Assembly: GCF_014837105.1 (NCBI RefSeq)
Contig: NZ_JACSPO010000001.1
Location: 1,121,662-1,185,661 of the forward strand
Source of the DNA: Oceanitalea stevensii
GTDB lineage: Bacteria > Actinomycetota > Actinomycetes > Actinomycetales > Actinomycetaceae
Length of the DNA stretch: 64,000 nucleotides
Reading direction: 5' to 3'
Positions 36,186 through 44,521 of the stretch are shown here, piece after piece. A program made the translations under genes and the position numbers. Under the pieces are notes generated by a model, which saw only the letters and a list, made by a program, of their open reading frames with translations, was not told where the DNA came from and ran no database searches. Position 1 is the first letter of the stretch. Each line of letters starts with the position of its first letter.

Positions 36186-36278
36186 CCCCCGATCCTATCC
36201 AGCGGCACGTCGGGCCCGGGCCCGGCGCTATCCTCGTGCGGACGCGCCGGGCCGAGGCGGCGCACGAGGGGACGGGTG

Positions 36279-36971
36279 ATGGGCGCGACGAGCACCGGCG
36301 CGACGGGCGACGCAGAGGCCGGTCCCGGCGCGGACGCCGTCAGCCAGCCCGGCCTCTTCGACATCCCCCCGGGTGCCCGCCGCACGCCCGTGCGGGTGGT
36401 GCTTCTCACCGGGCCCTCGGGCTCGGGCAAGACCTCCCTCACCGGCCGGCTCGGCCTGCCGGTCGTCTCGCTCGACGACTTCTACCGCGACGGCGACCAC
36501 CCGGAGCTGCCGCGCCGATACGGGATCGTCGACTGGGACGACCCGCGCAGCTGGGACCGCGAGGGGGCGCTGGCCGCGCTCCTCGAGATCGCCCGCACCG
36601 GCCGCGCGGAGGTGCCGCTCTACGACATCCCGACCAACCGGCGCACGACGACCACCCAGTTCGACGCCGGCGGCAGCCCCATCGTCCTCGCCGAGGGGAT
36701 CTTCGCCGCCGAGCTCATCGCGGACTGCCGCGACGAGGACATCCTCGCCGACGCCCTGTGCCTGTGGCGCCCGCGCCTGCAGACCTTCTGGTTCCGGCTC
36801 CTGCGCGACCTCGGCGAGGCCCGCAAGCCCCCGCTCACGCTGCTGCGGCGCGGCCTCAACCTCGCGCGGGTCGAGCCGGGGATGATCGCCGAGCTCGAGC
36901 GCCGCGGTGCCCGCAGGATGCGCGTGGCCGAGGCGGAGCAGTACATCCGCTCGCTGGCCACCCGCCCCTAG
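36279..36971 (+). CDS. Uridine kinase-like P-loop kinase
   Basis: 230 residues. Walker A LLTGPSGSGKTSLTGRL near residue 46, then VVSLDDFYRDGDHPELP (the DDFY motif of uridine kinases), VDWDDPRSWD, PLYDIPTNRRTTTTQFD and IVLAEGIFAAELI. The fold is that of uridine and related kinases; the short form is common in actinobacteria with no proven substrate. The ATG at 36279 follows GGGGACGGGTG. Transcribed opposite to lysS and panD, it interrupts the conserved block. A CATATG repeat follows the stop directly. Confidence 0.87.
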   Translation: MGATSTGATGDAEAGPGADAVSQPGLFDIPPGARRTPVRVVLLTGPSGSGKTSLTGRLGLPVVSLDDFYRDGDHPELPRRYGIVDWDDPRSWDREGALAALLEIARTGRAEVPLYDIPTNRRTTTTQFDAGGSPIVLAEGIFAAELIADCRDEDILADALCLWRPRLQTFWFRLLRDLGEARKPPLTLLRRGLNLARVEPGMIAELERRGARRMRVAEAEQYIRSLATRP

Positions 36972-36973
36972 AT

Positions 36974-37036
36974 CCGCATATGCGGGAAAAGCACGGCCTC
37001 AACGCGTACGACGCCGCACTTTTCGCGCATATGCGG
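36974..37036. repeat. CATATG intergenic repeat, copy A
   Basis: 18-base arms 36974-36991 and 37019-37036 pair at 17 of 18 positions around a 27-base loop. Each arm contains CATATG (36977 and 37028, 51 bases apart), and the inner ends are GAAAAG and CTTTTC. It fills the gap between the convergent kinase and AEC genes, so it could serve as a bidirectional terminator. Two related copies lie at 42845 and 43996. Confidence 0.9.
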
Positions 37037-37059
37037 AGAGGGGGGCGGTGGGCGCGGCG

Positions 37060-37980
37060 TCAGGCGAGCAGGGCGGTGATCGCGAGGATCACCGGGACCG
37101 AGCCGATCGTCGAGAGGAAGATCGCGTCGCGGGCCAGCACGACGCCGCGGTCGTAGCGGCTGGCGACGACGAAGACGTTCTGCGCCGTCGGGAGCGCCGC
37201 GAGGACGGCGACGGCGTAGAGGGCGGTGTCCTGCAGGCCCAGCGCCACGCCGACGAGGTAGGCGAGGGCGGGCTGGACGAGGAGCTTGAGCCCGACGACG
37301 AGCACGAGCTCGCGCGCCGGTGAGCCCGCCCCGGGCTTGGGACCCAGGCGCAGGGAGACCCCGTAGGCGAGCAGCATCGCGGGCACGGCCATCCCGCCGA
37401 GCAGGTCGACCGGCGCGCGGACGACGCTCGGGAGCTGCAGGCCGGTGAGCGCGAGGACGAGCCCGAGCACCGCGCCGAGCATGAGCGGGTTGCGCACGGT
37501 GCGCAGCGCGAGCCGTCCCACGCCCATCCCGCGTCCCGCCGTCGTGCGGTCGAGGACCGCGAGGGCGAGGGGCTGCAGCAGCACGAGCTGGAGCAGGATG
37601 ACCGGGGCGACGAGGGCAGCGTCCCCGAGCACGTAGGCAGCGACCGGCAGCCCGAGGTTGCCGGCGTTGACGTACATCGAGCACAGCCCGGCGACGACCG
37701 TCTCGGGTGCGGGCCGCCGCGCCACCACCCGCGACAGGAGCAGGTAGAGGGCCAGCGCACCCGCGACGGCGCCGGTGGTGGCCACGAGGTTGGCCGAGAA
37801 GACGGCGTGGACGTCGGCGTCGGCCACGACGGTGAGCAGCAGCGCGGGGCTGGCGACCCAGAAGGCCAGCCGGACGAGCATCGTCTGGCTGGCGTAGGTG
37901 AGGAAGCCGACGTGCGCGAGGACGGCGCCGAGGGCGATGAGCGCCGCGAGCGCGGCGAAGCCCTCGAGGACGCCGGTCAC
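37060..37980 (-). CDS. AEC (auxin efflux carrier) family transporter
   Basis: 306 residues, about ten hydrophobic segments. Family features are GFAALAALIALGAVLAHVGFLTYASQTMLVRLAFWVASPALLL at the start, LCSMYVNAGNLGLPVAAYVLGDAALVAPV in the middle (the NxGxxG-type motif) and LPTAQNVFVVASRYDRGV near the end. Bacterial members move organic acids or similar anions; the substrate is unknown. GTG start at 37980, one base after the panD stop region, so probably co-transcribed with panCD. In other actinobacteria this position is more often held by coaX or nadB. Confidence 0.88.
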   Translation of the reverse strand: MTGVLEGFAALAALIALGAVLAHVGFLTYASQTMLVRLAFWVASPALLLTVVADADVHAVFSANLVATTGAVAGALALYLLLSRVVARRPAPETVVAGLCSMYVNAGNLGLPVAAYVLGDAALVAPVILLQLVLLQPLALAVLDRTTAGRGMGVGRLALRTVRNPLMLGAVLGLVLALTGLQLPSVVRAPVDLLGGMAVPAMLLAYGVSLRLGPKPGAGSPARELVLVVGLKLLVQPALAYLVGVALGLQDTALYAVAVLAALPTAQNVFVVASRYDRGVVLARDAIFLSTIGSVPVILAITALLA

Positions 37981-37981
37981 C

Positions 37982-38470
37982 TCAGCGTGGCCCGGTGACT
38001 GCCTCGGCGCGGTAGTCGGCGAAGGGGACGCCGCTGGGCTCGACGGGGTAGGACACGTCGTCCGCCGCGGCGGGCAGCTGGGCCGGCTCCTGGCCGACGT
38101 CGAGGATGCGGTTGTGCTCGTCGACGAAGACGACCGACGGCTCGTAGCTGCGCGCGTCGGCGTCGCTGAGCATGCCGTAGGCGATGAGGATGACGAGGTC
38201 GCCGGGGTGGACGTGGTGGGCGGCCGCCCCGTTGATCTGGATGTCGCCCCTGCCCCGCTCGCCGGGGATGACGTAGGTGGTGAGCCGCGAGCCGTTGGTG
38301 ATGTCGACGACGTCGACCTGCTGGCCGGGCAGGAGGTCCGCGGCGTCCAGGAGGTCGGCGTCCACGGTGATGGAGCCGACGTAGTGGAGGTCCGCCGCCG
38401 TCACGGTGGCGCGGTGGATCTTGCCGATGAGCATGGGTCGCTGCAGCGAGCTGGGCGCTGGCATCGTCAC
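37982..38470 (-). CDS. panD: Aspartate 1-decarboxylase (pyruvoyl enzyme)
   Basis: 162 residues. Makes beta-alanine for pantothenate. Self-cleavage between Gly32 and Ser33 ([14 protein letters not shown]) creates the pyruvoyl cofactor. [42 protein letters not shown] is the conserved core. The C-terminal tail is about 20 residues longer than in E. coli, as in other actinobacteria. The GTG at 38470 overlaps the panC stop (GTGA), so translation is coupled; an ATG two codons later is the alternative. Confidence 0.95.
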   Translation of the reverse strand: MTMPAPSSLQRPMLIGKIHRATVTAADLHYVGSITVDADLLDAADLLPGQQVDVVDITNGSRLTTYVIPGERGRGDIQINGAAAHHVHPGDLVILIAYGMLSDADARSYEPSVVFVDEHNRILDVGQEPAQLPAAADDVSYPVEPSGVPFADYRAEAVTGPR

Positions 38471-40293
38471 TCGTCCTTCCAGAGGTCGAGAATCGTGTTG
38501 TCGATGAGCCGGGTGGTCCCGACCCAGGCGGCGACGACGAGGAGGGCGGGGCCGCTCGCGTCCGCGGGCACGGCCTCCATCGTCTCAGGGTCGACGAGCT
38601 CGAGATAGTCGAGCCGCACGCCCGGCTCGGCGACCAGACGCTCGCGCGCGGCGGCCAGCACCTGCTCGGCACCGGCGCCGGCGGCCCCGCGAGCCGCGTC
38701 GAGTGCGCCGGACAGCGCGAGGGCGGCGGCCCGGTCGGTGCCGCTGAGGTAGGCGTTGCGGCTGCTCATCGCCAGGCCGTCGGGCTCACGGCGGATCGGC
38801 ACGCCGACCACCTCGACGTCGACGTCGAGGTCGCGCACCATCGCCCGGACGAGCGCGAGCTGCTGGGCGTCCTTCTGCCCGAAGAGCGCCACGTGCGGCC
38901 GCGTGAGGTGGAGGAGCTTGAGGACGACGGTGAGGACGCCGGCGAAGTGGGTGGGCCGGGTGGCGCCCTCGAGGACGGCCGCGAGCGGGCCCGGCTCGAC
39001 CCGCACGCGCGGGTCGCCGTTCGGGTACATCGTCTCGGGGTCCGGGGCGAAGACGACGTCGGCGCCCACCTCCGCCAGCTTGGCGAGGTCCGCCTCGAGG
39101 TCCCGCGGGTAGGCGTCGAGGTCCTCCCCCGGCGCGAACTGGAGCGGGTTGACGAAGATCGTCACGACGACGTGGTCGGCCCGGCGACGGGCCTCGCGCA
39201 CGAGGTCGAGGTGACCCTCGTGCAGCGCCCCCATCGTCATGACGACGGCGCGTGTGCCGCGCTGCCGGTCGAGCACCTCCCGCAGGTCCGCCCGGGTGCG
39301 CACGAGCACCGGCGACGGCGCGGGGGCCGCGGGCGCGTCGTCGTCGGCCGCCGGGTGGGCGGGGACGGGGGTCTCGGCGACGGCGTCGAGCAGGAGCTGG
39401 GCGGCGGAGTCGGTGAGGCGGCCCGCGGACCAGGCCCGCTGCGTGGTGACGCGGGCGAGGGTGCGGTAGGCCGGGGGGAGGTCGGCGAGTCCGGAGTCCT
39501 CGGCGGCGAGGGCCGCGAGGCTGGCCAGGTGCTCGGCGACGGTGCCGGCGTCCCCGCGCAGGACGGGGCCGGTGAGCGCGAGCTCGCCGTCGCGCAGGGT
39601 GCCGTCGAGGGCCGCGGTGAGGAGCGGGCCGAGGTAGAGCCCCGGCTCGTCGACGCCGGCGCGGCCGAGCACGCGCATCGCCTGGGTCACGAGGGTGACG
39701 AGGTGGTTCGCGCCGTGCGCGAGGGCCGCGTGGTAGAGCGGGCGCGCCGACTCGGGCAGCGCGACGGGCTCGCCACCGATCTCGACGACGAGCGCCTGGC
39801 CGATCGGCAGCACCGGCGCGGGCGCGGTGACGGCGAAGGGGCAGCCGACCAGCCGCGAGAGGTCGATGCTCGTGCCGGTGAAGGTCATCGCCGGGTGCAG
39901 GGCCACGGGGATCGCTCCCGCGCGCTGCGCGGGCGCGAGGACGCCGGTGCCGAAGCGGCCGGCGGTGTGGACGACGATCTGCCCGGCCTGCCAGCCGCCG
40001 GTGTCGGCGATGCCCTGGACGAGGCCGGCGAGGGCGTCGTCGGGAACGGTGAGGAGGACGAGCTCGGCGCGCTCGACGATCTCGGGGACCTCGAGCACCG
40101 GGACGCCCGGCAGGAGCGCGTCGACGCGGTCGCGGCTGTCCTCGGACACCGCACTGGCGCCGACGACGCTGTGCCCGGCGGCCCGCAGCGCGCTGCCGAG
40201 GACGGCGCCGACGCGGCCCGCGCCGACGACGCCCACGCCGAGTCGTCCGGGTCGGGACGACGGCGGGACGTCTCCAGGCACGCTCGCGCTCAC
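38467..40293 (-). CDS. panC: Fusion of DUF2520/Rossmann domain and pantoate-beta-alanine ligase
   Basis: 608 residues in one uninterrupted frame. Residues 18-305 are a Rossmann-like plus DUF2520 protein ([28 protein letters not shown]; helical dimer region with [18 protein letters not shown]). An Ala/Pro linker spans 308-328. Residues 329-608 are a complete PanC, with [19 protein letters not shown] (HxGH motif), [13 protein letters not shown] and [11 protein letters not shown]. In M. tuberculosis these are two adjacent genes (Rv3603c and panC). GTG start at 40293. The fusion suggests the DUF2520 part works on pantoate metabolism. Confidence 0.93.
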   Translation of the reverse strand: MSASVPGDVPPSSRPGRLGVGVVGAGRVGAVLGSALRAAGHSVVGASAVSEDSRDRVDALLPGVPVLEVPEIVERAELVLLTVPDDALAGLVQGIADTGGWQAGQIVVHTAGRFGTGVLAPAQRAGAIPVALHPAMTFTGTSIDLSRLVGCPFAVTAPAPVLPIGQALVVEIGGEPVALPESARPLYHAALAHGANHLVTLVTQAMRVLGRAGVDEPGLYLGPLLTAALDGTLRDGELALTGPVLRGDAGTVAEHLASLAALAAEDSGLADLPPAYRTLARVTTQRAWSAGRLTDSAAQLLLDAVAETPVPAHPAADDDAPAAPAPSPVLVRTRADLREVLDRQRGTRAVVMTMGALHEGHLDLVREARRRADHVVVTIFVNPLQFAPGEDLDAYPRDLEADLAKLAEVGADVVFAPDPETMYPNGDPRVRVEPGPLAAVLEGATRPTHFAGVLTVVLKLLHLTRPHVALFGQKDAQQLALVRAMVRDLDVDVEVVGVPIRREPDGLAMSSRNAYLSGTDRAAALALSGALDAARGAAGAGAEQVLAAARERLVAEPGVRLDYLELVDPETMEAVPADASGPALLVVAAWVGTTRLIDNTILDLWKDE

Positions 40294-40354
40294 CGCGCCA
40301 TTATCGCTCCGCCCGCCGGCACGGGGGCGGTGACGTCGGACACCGCCGGCCGGC

Positions 40355-42274
40355 TCAGCGGCCTGTGGGCGGACCCTGGACCGGCCGTCCGGCGGGCGGA
40401 GGTGGTGCCTGGGGCGCACCGGCCGGCGGGGGCGGCACGTCGTGGCGAGGCGCAGCGGCGGGCGGAGGCGGGCTCGTGGGAGCACCGGCGGGAGGCGGGA
40501 CCTGGACGGGAGGTCCGGCCGGGGGCGCCTGCACCGGCGGACCCGACGGCGGCGCCTGGACAGGCGATCCCGCGGGCGGCGCCTGGACAGGCGATCCCGC
40601 GGGCGGCGCCTGGACAGGCGATCCCGCGGGCGGCGCCTGGACGGGAGATCCCGCGGGCGGCGCGTGGACGGGAGATCCCGCGGGCGGCGCGTGGACGGGA
40701 GATCCCGTCGGCGCCGCGTGGACCGGGCTGCCCGCGGGCGGCGGGGGCGCGTCGGTGCCCGCCGTGCCGGGCTGCTGGGCGGCCGGGCCGACGAGACCCA
40801 CCCGGCGCATCCACTCCTCGGGGGACTCGCGGTGCCGGGCGGCGCGGGAGCGCTCGGAGGCCTCGCGGAGGATGGCGAGCGCCGTCATCTCCTCGAGGTG
40901 GTGCGCGGTGGTCGCGACCGAGCCGCCGACCGTGGCGGCGACGACGTTGGCGATCCCGACGCGTCGCTCCAGCGGCCCCTGGCTCAGGGCCAGGGACTGG
41001 GTGCGCTCGTGCGGCACGATCGCCAGCGCGCGGTTGAAGCGGCCGGTGCGCATGAGGACCGCGCTCTCGGTGAGCTGGATGCCGTTGCGCCGCCACGAGA
41101 GCGGGTCGAGCCAGCGGGCGCCGCGGGGGCTCGTGGCGAAGCCGGCGGCGTCACCGGAGCCCTCGAGCGCGGCGTCGATGACGGCCTGCGGGTCGGGGAC
41201 GCCGAGGTCGGGCAGGACGAGCCACAGCGCGGTCAGGGCGTCGCCCCGGGAGCCGACGGGCAGCAGCACGGTGCCCGTCGTCGACTCCATCTGGTTCTCC
41301 AGACCCCCGTAGCCCGCGACGTTCACCTCCACGCGCCACCAGCCGCGGCGGCGCCACAGGAGCGGCTGCTTGAGGCCGACCGTGTGGATGCGGCCCGGGG
41401 GGACCGTCTGGGTGCGCTGCTCGAGCAGGCCGTAGCGCAGGCGGATGCCGTCGGCGGAGATCGCCGCGCGGAAGTTGAAACCGCCGGTGAACCGGCCCCA
41501 CAGGTAGGTGCCCCACCCGATGAAGCCCGGCAGCGCACCGGCGAGCGGCGCGAAGCTCTCGGCGACGATCGCCGCGACGAGAAGACCGCCGAGGACGAGG
41601 ACGAGCGCGATCATCGAGCCCGAGAGCACGAGCGAGCCGACGAGCCGGCCGGTGGGGACCGTGAGCAGCTCCCGCTCGACCTCGGTCCGGAGCGGGGTGA
41701 CGGCGGGGGCGTCGACGGCGGCCGGCTCACCACCCGACGGAGGTGCCGGCGTCGTCGTCGTGCCGCGGTCCGCGGCCCGGTCCAGGACCTCCCGACGCAG
41801 CCGCTGGGCCTCCTCCTCCTTGAGGAAGGCGAGGACGACCGACGAGCCGGTGCCGCCCGCCGTCTCGATCTTCAGCTGGGCCAGACCGAAGAGGCGCGCG
41901 AGGAGCGGCTGGACGACGTCCACCGCCTGGATGCGGTTGAGGCGCGCGTGGCGCTGCTGGCGGAAGAGGATGCCGCTGTGGAGGAAGACGGCGTCGCGCC
42001 CGACGGCGTAGCGCATCATCCGCCACGACAGCACCGAGTACACGGTGAGGACGAGGAGGAGCAGGAGGACGGCGCCGCCACCGATGAGCAGGACCAGCGT
42101 CCAGTCGACGGTCTCGCGGTCCTCCCACACCTCGGCGAGGAGCTGGGTGTTCTGCCAGACCAGCACCGCGAAGAGCGCGACGATGACCTTCCACGCGTTG
42201 AGGACGGGCGTGACCTTGTGGACACGCCGCCAGTCGACGTGCTCCTCGGGAGCCGGCTGCTGCTCGGTGCTCAC
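40355..42274 (-). CDS. Membrane protein with two bPH2 (PH-like) domains and a proline-rich repeat tail
   Basis: 639 residues, YdbT-like. Two transmembrane pairs near residues 25-80 and 205-255 each precede bacterial PH domains ([84 protein letters not shown]), and a third, weaker one is at 410-470. From about residue 515 the tail is nine-residue repeats of [18 protein letters not shown]. Function unknown. The GTG at 42274 overlaps the previous stop (GTGA). Both PH genes belong to the conserved fol/pan block. Confidence 0.88.
   Translation of the reverse strand: MSTEQQPAPEEHVDWRRVHKVTPVLNAWKVIVALFAVLVWQNTQLLAEVWEDRETVDWTLVLLIGGGAVLLLLLVLTVYSVLSWRMMRYAVGRDAVFLHSGILFRQQRHARLNRIQAVDVVQPLLARLFGLAQLKIETAGGTGSSVVLAFLKEEEAQRLRREVLDRAADRGTTTTPAPPSGGEPAAVDAPAVTPLRTEVERELLTVPTGRLVGSLVLSGSMIALVLVLGGLLVAAIVAESFAPLAGALPGFIGWGTYLWGRFTGGFNFRAAISADGIRLRYGLLEQRTQTVPPGRIHTVGLKQPLLWRRRGWWRVEVNVAGYGGLENQMESTTGTVLLPVGSRGDALTALWLVLPDLGVPDPQAVIDAALEGSGDAAGFATSPRGARWLDPLSWRRNGIQLTESAVLMRTGRFNRALAIVPHERTQSLALSQGPLERRVGIANVVAATVGGSVATTAHHLEEMTALAILREASERSRAARHRESPEEWMRRVGLVGPAAQQPGTAGTDAPPPPAGSPVHAAPTGSPVHAPPAGSPVHAPPAGSPVQAPPAGSPVQAPPAGSPVQAPPAGSPVQAPPSGPPVQAPPAGPPVQVPPPAGAPTSPPPPAAAPRHDVPPPPAGAPQAPPPPAGRPVQGPPTGR
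40500..40731. repeat. 27-bp coding tandem repeat in the PH-domain gene
   Basis: About eight to nine in-frame units of 27 bases encode SPV(H/Q)APPAG. The central units from about 40560 to 40640 are near-identical at DNA level, so the array probably changes length by slippage. Confidence 0.88.
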
Positions 42275-42786
42275 AGGCCGGCCAGCCTCGACTCGCCGCG
42301 CTCGCTGAGGCGGTCACGCAGCCGGGACGCCTCCTCCGGCGGCAGGCCGGGGATCGAGGCGTCGGTCTGCGCGGAGGCCGTGTGGAGCTGGACCTTGGCG
42401 ACGTTCGCCCAGCGGTCCATCGGGCCGGCCTGGACGTCGACGTACTGCATGCGGCCGTAGGGGACGACGGTGAGCTGGCGGAAGAGGATGCCCTTGCGGA
42501 TGAGGAGGTCCTCCTCGCGCTCGGCGTAGCCGATCGAGCGCACCTGGCGCGGGACGAGCCAGCCCAGCCACACGACGAGCAGGACGAGCACGCCGATCGG
42601 GATGGACCACCACCAGCCGGGGAAGAGGACGGCGAGGACGATGAGCGCGACGAGCGGCAGCCCCAGCCACACCGCCACCGAGATGAGCCGCACCTTGGTG
42701 AGGCCGGTCGAGACGGGTGTGAAGGTGAGGCCCTCGGGTGCGAACGGGTTGCGTGTCGCTCCTCGCCGGCCTGGCATGTCGCTCAT
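42271..42786 (-). CDS. Small bPH2 (PH-like) domain membrane protein, YdbS-like
   Basis: 171 residues. Two helices (VRLISVAVWLGLPLVALIVLAVLF, WWSIPIGVLVLLVVWLGWLV) and one bPH2 domain (IGYAEREEDLLIRKGILFRQLTVVPYGRMQYVDVQAGPMDRWANVAKVQLHTAS). It pairs with the larger protein downstream, as YdbS/YdbT do in Bacillus. ATG start at 42786. Confidence 0.88.
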   Translation of the reverse strand: MSDMPGRRGATRNPFAPEGLTFTPVSTGLTKVRLISVAVWLGLPLVALIVLAVLFPGWWWSIPIGVLVLLVVWLGWLVPRQVRSIGYAEREEDLLIRKGILFRQLTVVPYGRMQYVDVQAGPMDRWANVAKVQLHTASAQTDASIPGLPPEEASRLRDRLSERGESRLAGL

Positions 42787-42841
42787 GAGTGGTCCTCTCG
42801 TCAGTCAGCACCGAGAGCCTCCCACACCCCCCGCCCACCCC

Positions 42842-42904
42842 TCGCATATGGGTGAATATCGCGGACAGTGTTCCCCAGGAGCAGTAGGACTCCCACATAT
42901 GGCG
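42842..42904. repeat. CATATG intergenic repeat, copy C (degenerate)
   Basis: CATATG at 42845 and 42896, again 51 bases apart. Read on the minus strand it aligns with copy B: the last 20 bases match at 16 positions (GCGATATTCACCCATATGCG here). The arms no longer pair well. It lies between the divergent PH gene and the DUF559 gene; the rest of the 246-base gap shows no other clear structure. Confidence 0.75.
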
Positions 42905-43032
42905 GGTTGGCGGGTGGGGGAGGTCGGGCTCCGGAGAGCACGGTGCTCCACAGGGCGCGGGTGGGGCGGCACGGGCCACCGTCTCGCGTTGTGGCCCGGA
43001 CTGAAGGTCGACGTCGGCGCGAGAGTGCTGCC

Positions 43033-43989
43033 ATGTCCATCGACCCAGTCCCCGCCTCCTTCGCCCGGGCCGCGGAGAAGGACTGCGTTACGCCGCTCCT
43101 CACCCGTGACGCCGCCGCTCATGGACTCACCCCGTCCCTGCTCCGACGCAAGGCCTATCGCCGCGTGTTCCACGGCGTCCACCTCCCCGTCGACGCAGCA
43201 GACGACACGTGGACGCGTGCCCACGCCGCTCTGGCACTCACGGGGCAGGGAGCCGTGGCCAGCTTCACGACGGCGGCGCGGCTGTGGGGTGCCGCGGTTC
43301 CCGAGGACGCCGACATCCACGTCAGCGTGGCCACCGCCGCTGAGCGTCGTGCGGTGGAAGGCATCACCTTCCACGTCGACCAGGGCCTGGTTCCCGAGCA
43401 CCACGTCCGCGGCGTCCGGGTGACCTCGCCGGAGCACACGTTCATCGACCTGGCACGACGGCTGAGCCTCGTGGACCTCGTCGTCGTCGGGGACGGCCTG
43501 GTGAGGAACGGCCACACGACGCCCGAGATGCTCCGAACCGCCTGCCTCGCGAGCAGGCGCAAGGGAAGCGTGGCAGCCAGGCGTGCCAGCATGTACGTCC
43601 GGACAGGCGTCGAGTCCCCGATGGAGACACGCCTGCGCATGCTCGTCATCCTCGCCGGTCTGCCCGAGCCCGAGCTGCAGATCGAGATCCGGCTCGAGGA
43701 CGGCACCGTCGTCTACCGCCTTGACATGGGCTACGTCGCGGCGCTCCTCGGCTTCGAGTACGACGGGCGACACCACGCCGAGGACCCTGAGCAGTGGGAC
43801 CACGACGTCTCTCGGCGCGAGTACCTCGACTCCATCGGCTGGCGCATCATCGTCATCAGAGCGGCGGACATCTACCAGCACCCGGACCAGACCCTCGCCC
43901 GGATCGTGACCGCCATGAAGGCGGCGGGCGCACCCGTCCCGGCTCTGTCGACCACCTGGGCTCGCCACTTCCCCGGCCGCTCCTCCTAA
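43033..43989 (+). CDS. AbiEi-type winged helix plus DUF559 (Vsr-like) nuclease-domain protein
   Basis: 318 residues. The N-terminal 60 residues resemble the AbiEi antitoxin winged helix (PLLTRDAAAHGLTPSLLRRKAYRRVFHGVHLP). From about residue 195 there is a DUF559/Vsr-type PD-(D/E)XK fold: SPMETRLRMLVILAGLPEPELQIEI, Asp231 in VYRLDMGY, Glu242 and Asp244 in GFEYDGRHHAED, then YLDSIGWRIIVIRAADI. Putative nuclease; target unknown, no toxin partner beside it. Inserted opposite to the conserved fol/pan block and flanked by CATATG repeats. Its base composition looks slightly lower in GC than its neighbours. Confidence 0.85.
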   Translation: MSIDPVPASFARAAEKDCVTPLLTRDAAAHGLTPSLLRRKAYRRVFHGVHLPVDAADDTWTRAHAALALTGQGAVASFTTAARLWGAAVPEDADIHVSVATAAERRAVEGITFHVDQGLVPEHHVRGVRVTSPEHTFIDLARRLSLVDLVVVGDGLVRNGHTTPEMLRTACLASRRKGSVAARRASMYVRTGVESPMETRLRMLVILAGLPEPELQIEIRLEDGTVVYRLDMGYVAALLGFEYDGRHHAEDPEQWDHDVSRREYLDSIGWRIIVIRAADIYQHPDQTLARIVTAMKAAGAPVPALSTTWARHFPGRSS

Positions 43990-43995
43990 CCCCTT

Positions 43996-44056
43996 CGCAT
44001 ATGCGCGAAACCCGCACGCTGCGCGCCAGAATGGCAGCAATTTTCGCGCATATGCG
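43996..44056. repeat. CATATG intergenic repeat, copy B
   Basis: Perfect 15-base arms CGCATATGCGCGAAA (43996-44010) and 44042-44056 with a 31-base loop; CATATG at 43998 and 44049, 51 bases apart. It lies between the convergent DUF559 and DUF3180 genes and could terminate both. Confidence 0.9.
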
Positions 44057-44065
44057 CTTAGCGGG

Positions 44066-44521
44066 TCAGGCGGGTTCGGGGTCGTCCTCCGGGGGGAGGC
44101 GGCACCACTGCTCGACCACCAACGCCACGACCAGGAGAGCCAGGGCCGCAAGGCCCGCGGCGCCGGACCAGACGGCGTGGTCACGCAGCGCGGGGGCGGA
44201 GATGTTGGTCCAGGCGATGGCCACCTGGGCGGCGAAGTAGCCGGTGAAGGCGGCGCCGCACAGCGAGCAGGCCTTGGCGAACATCGCCACGCGCGCCGCG
44301 CGCAGGTGGTCCATGCGCGTGGTGCGCCCCTCGGTGAGACGGCGCACCGAGCGGCCCAGGAGGAGGAGGACGACGGCGACGACGGCGAGGACCAGCCACG
44401 TCTGCGCCGACACCGGCACGACGGTGCCGCTGCGCGCCTCGAGCACGGTGAGCCCCAGGTAGGCGACCGCGCCCACGACGACGCCCGTGCCCAGCAGCGT
44501 CTGCCAGCTCGTCCTGCGCAT
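44066..44521 (-). CDS. DUF3180 family membrane protein
   Basis: 151 residues, four hydrophobic segments (TLLGTGVVVGAVAYLGLTVL, WLVLAVVAVVLLLLGRSV, GAAFTGYFAAQVAIAW, GLAALALLVVALVVEQWCRLPPEDD). The conserved TRMDHLRAARVAMFAKACSLCGAAFTGYFAAQ loop defines the family. It follows folK in most actinobacteria; function unknown. The ATG at 44521 shares a base with the folBK stop (TGATG). Confidence 0.92.
   Translation of the reverse strand: MRRTSWQTLLGTGVVVGAVAYLGLTVLEARSGTVVPVSAQTWLVLAVVAVVLLLLGRSVRRLTEGRTTRMDHLRAARVAMFAKACSLCGAAFTGYFAAQVAIAWTNISAPALRDHAVWSGAAGLAALALLVVALVVEQWCRLPPEDDPEPA

Noticed and set aside
34470..36278. N-terminal extension of the uridine-kinase-like gene across lysS
   Set aside because: The frame is open, but it is antisense to lysS; the kinase domain begins after the ATG at 36279, which has a ribosome site.
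40500..40731. Regularly spaced repeat array as CRISPR
   Set aside because: The units are contiguous with no spacers, stay in frame, and encode a proline-rich tail.
38893..41037. Long plus-strand open frame over the panC and PH-domain genes
   Set aside because: It covers two clear minus-strand genes, has a biased Glu/Arg/Gly composition and no recognisable domain.
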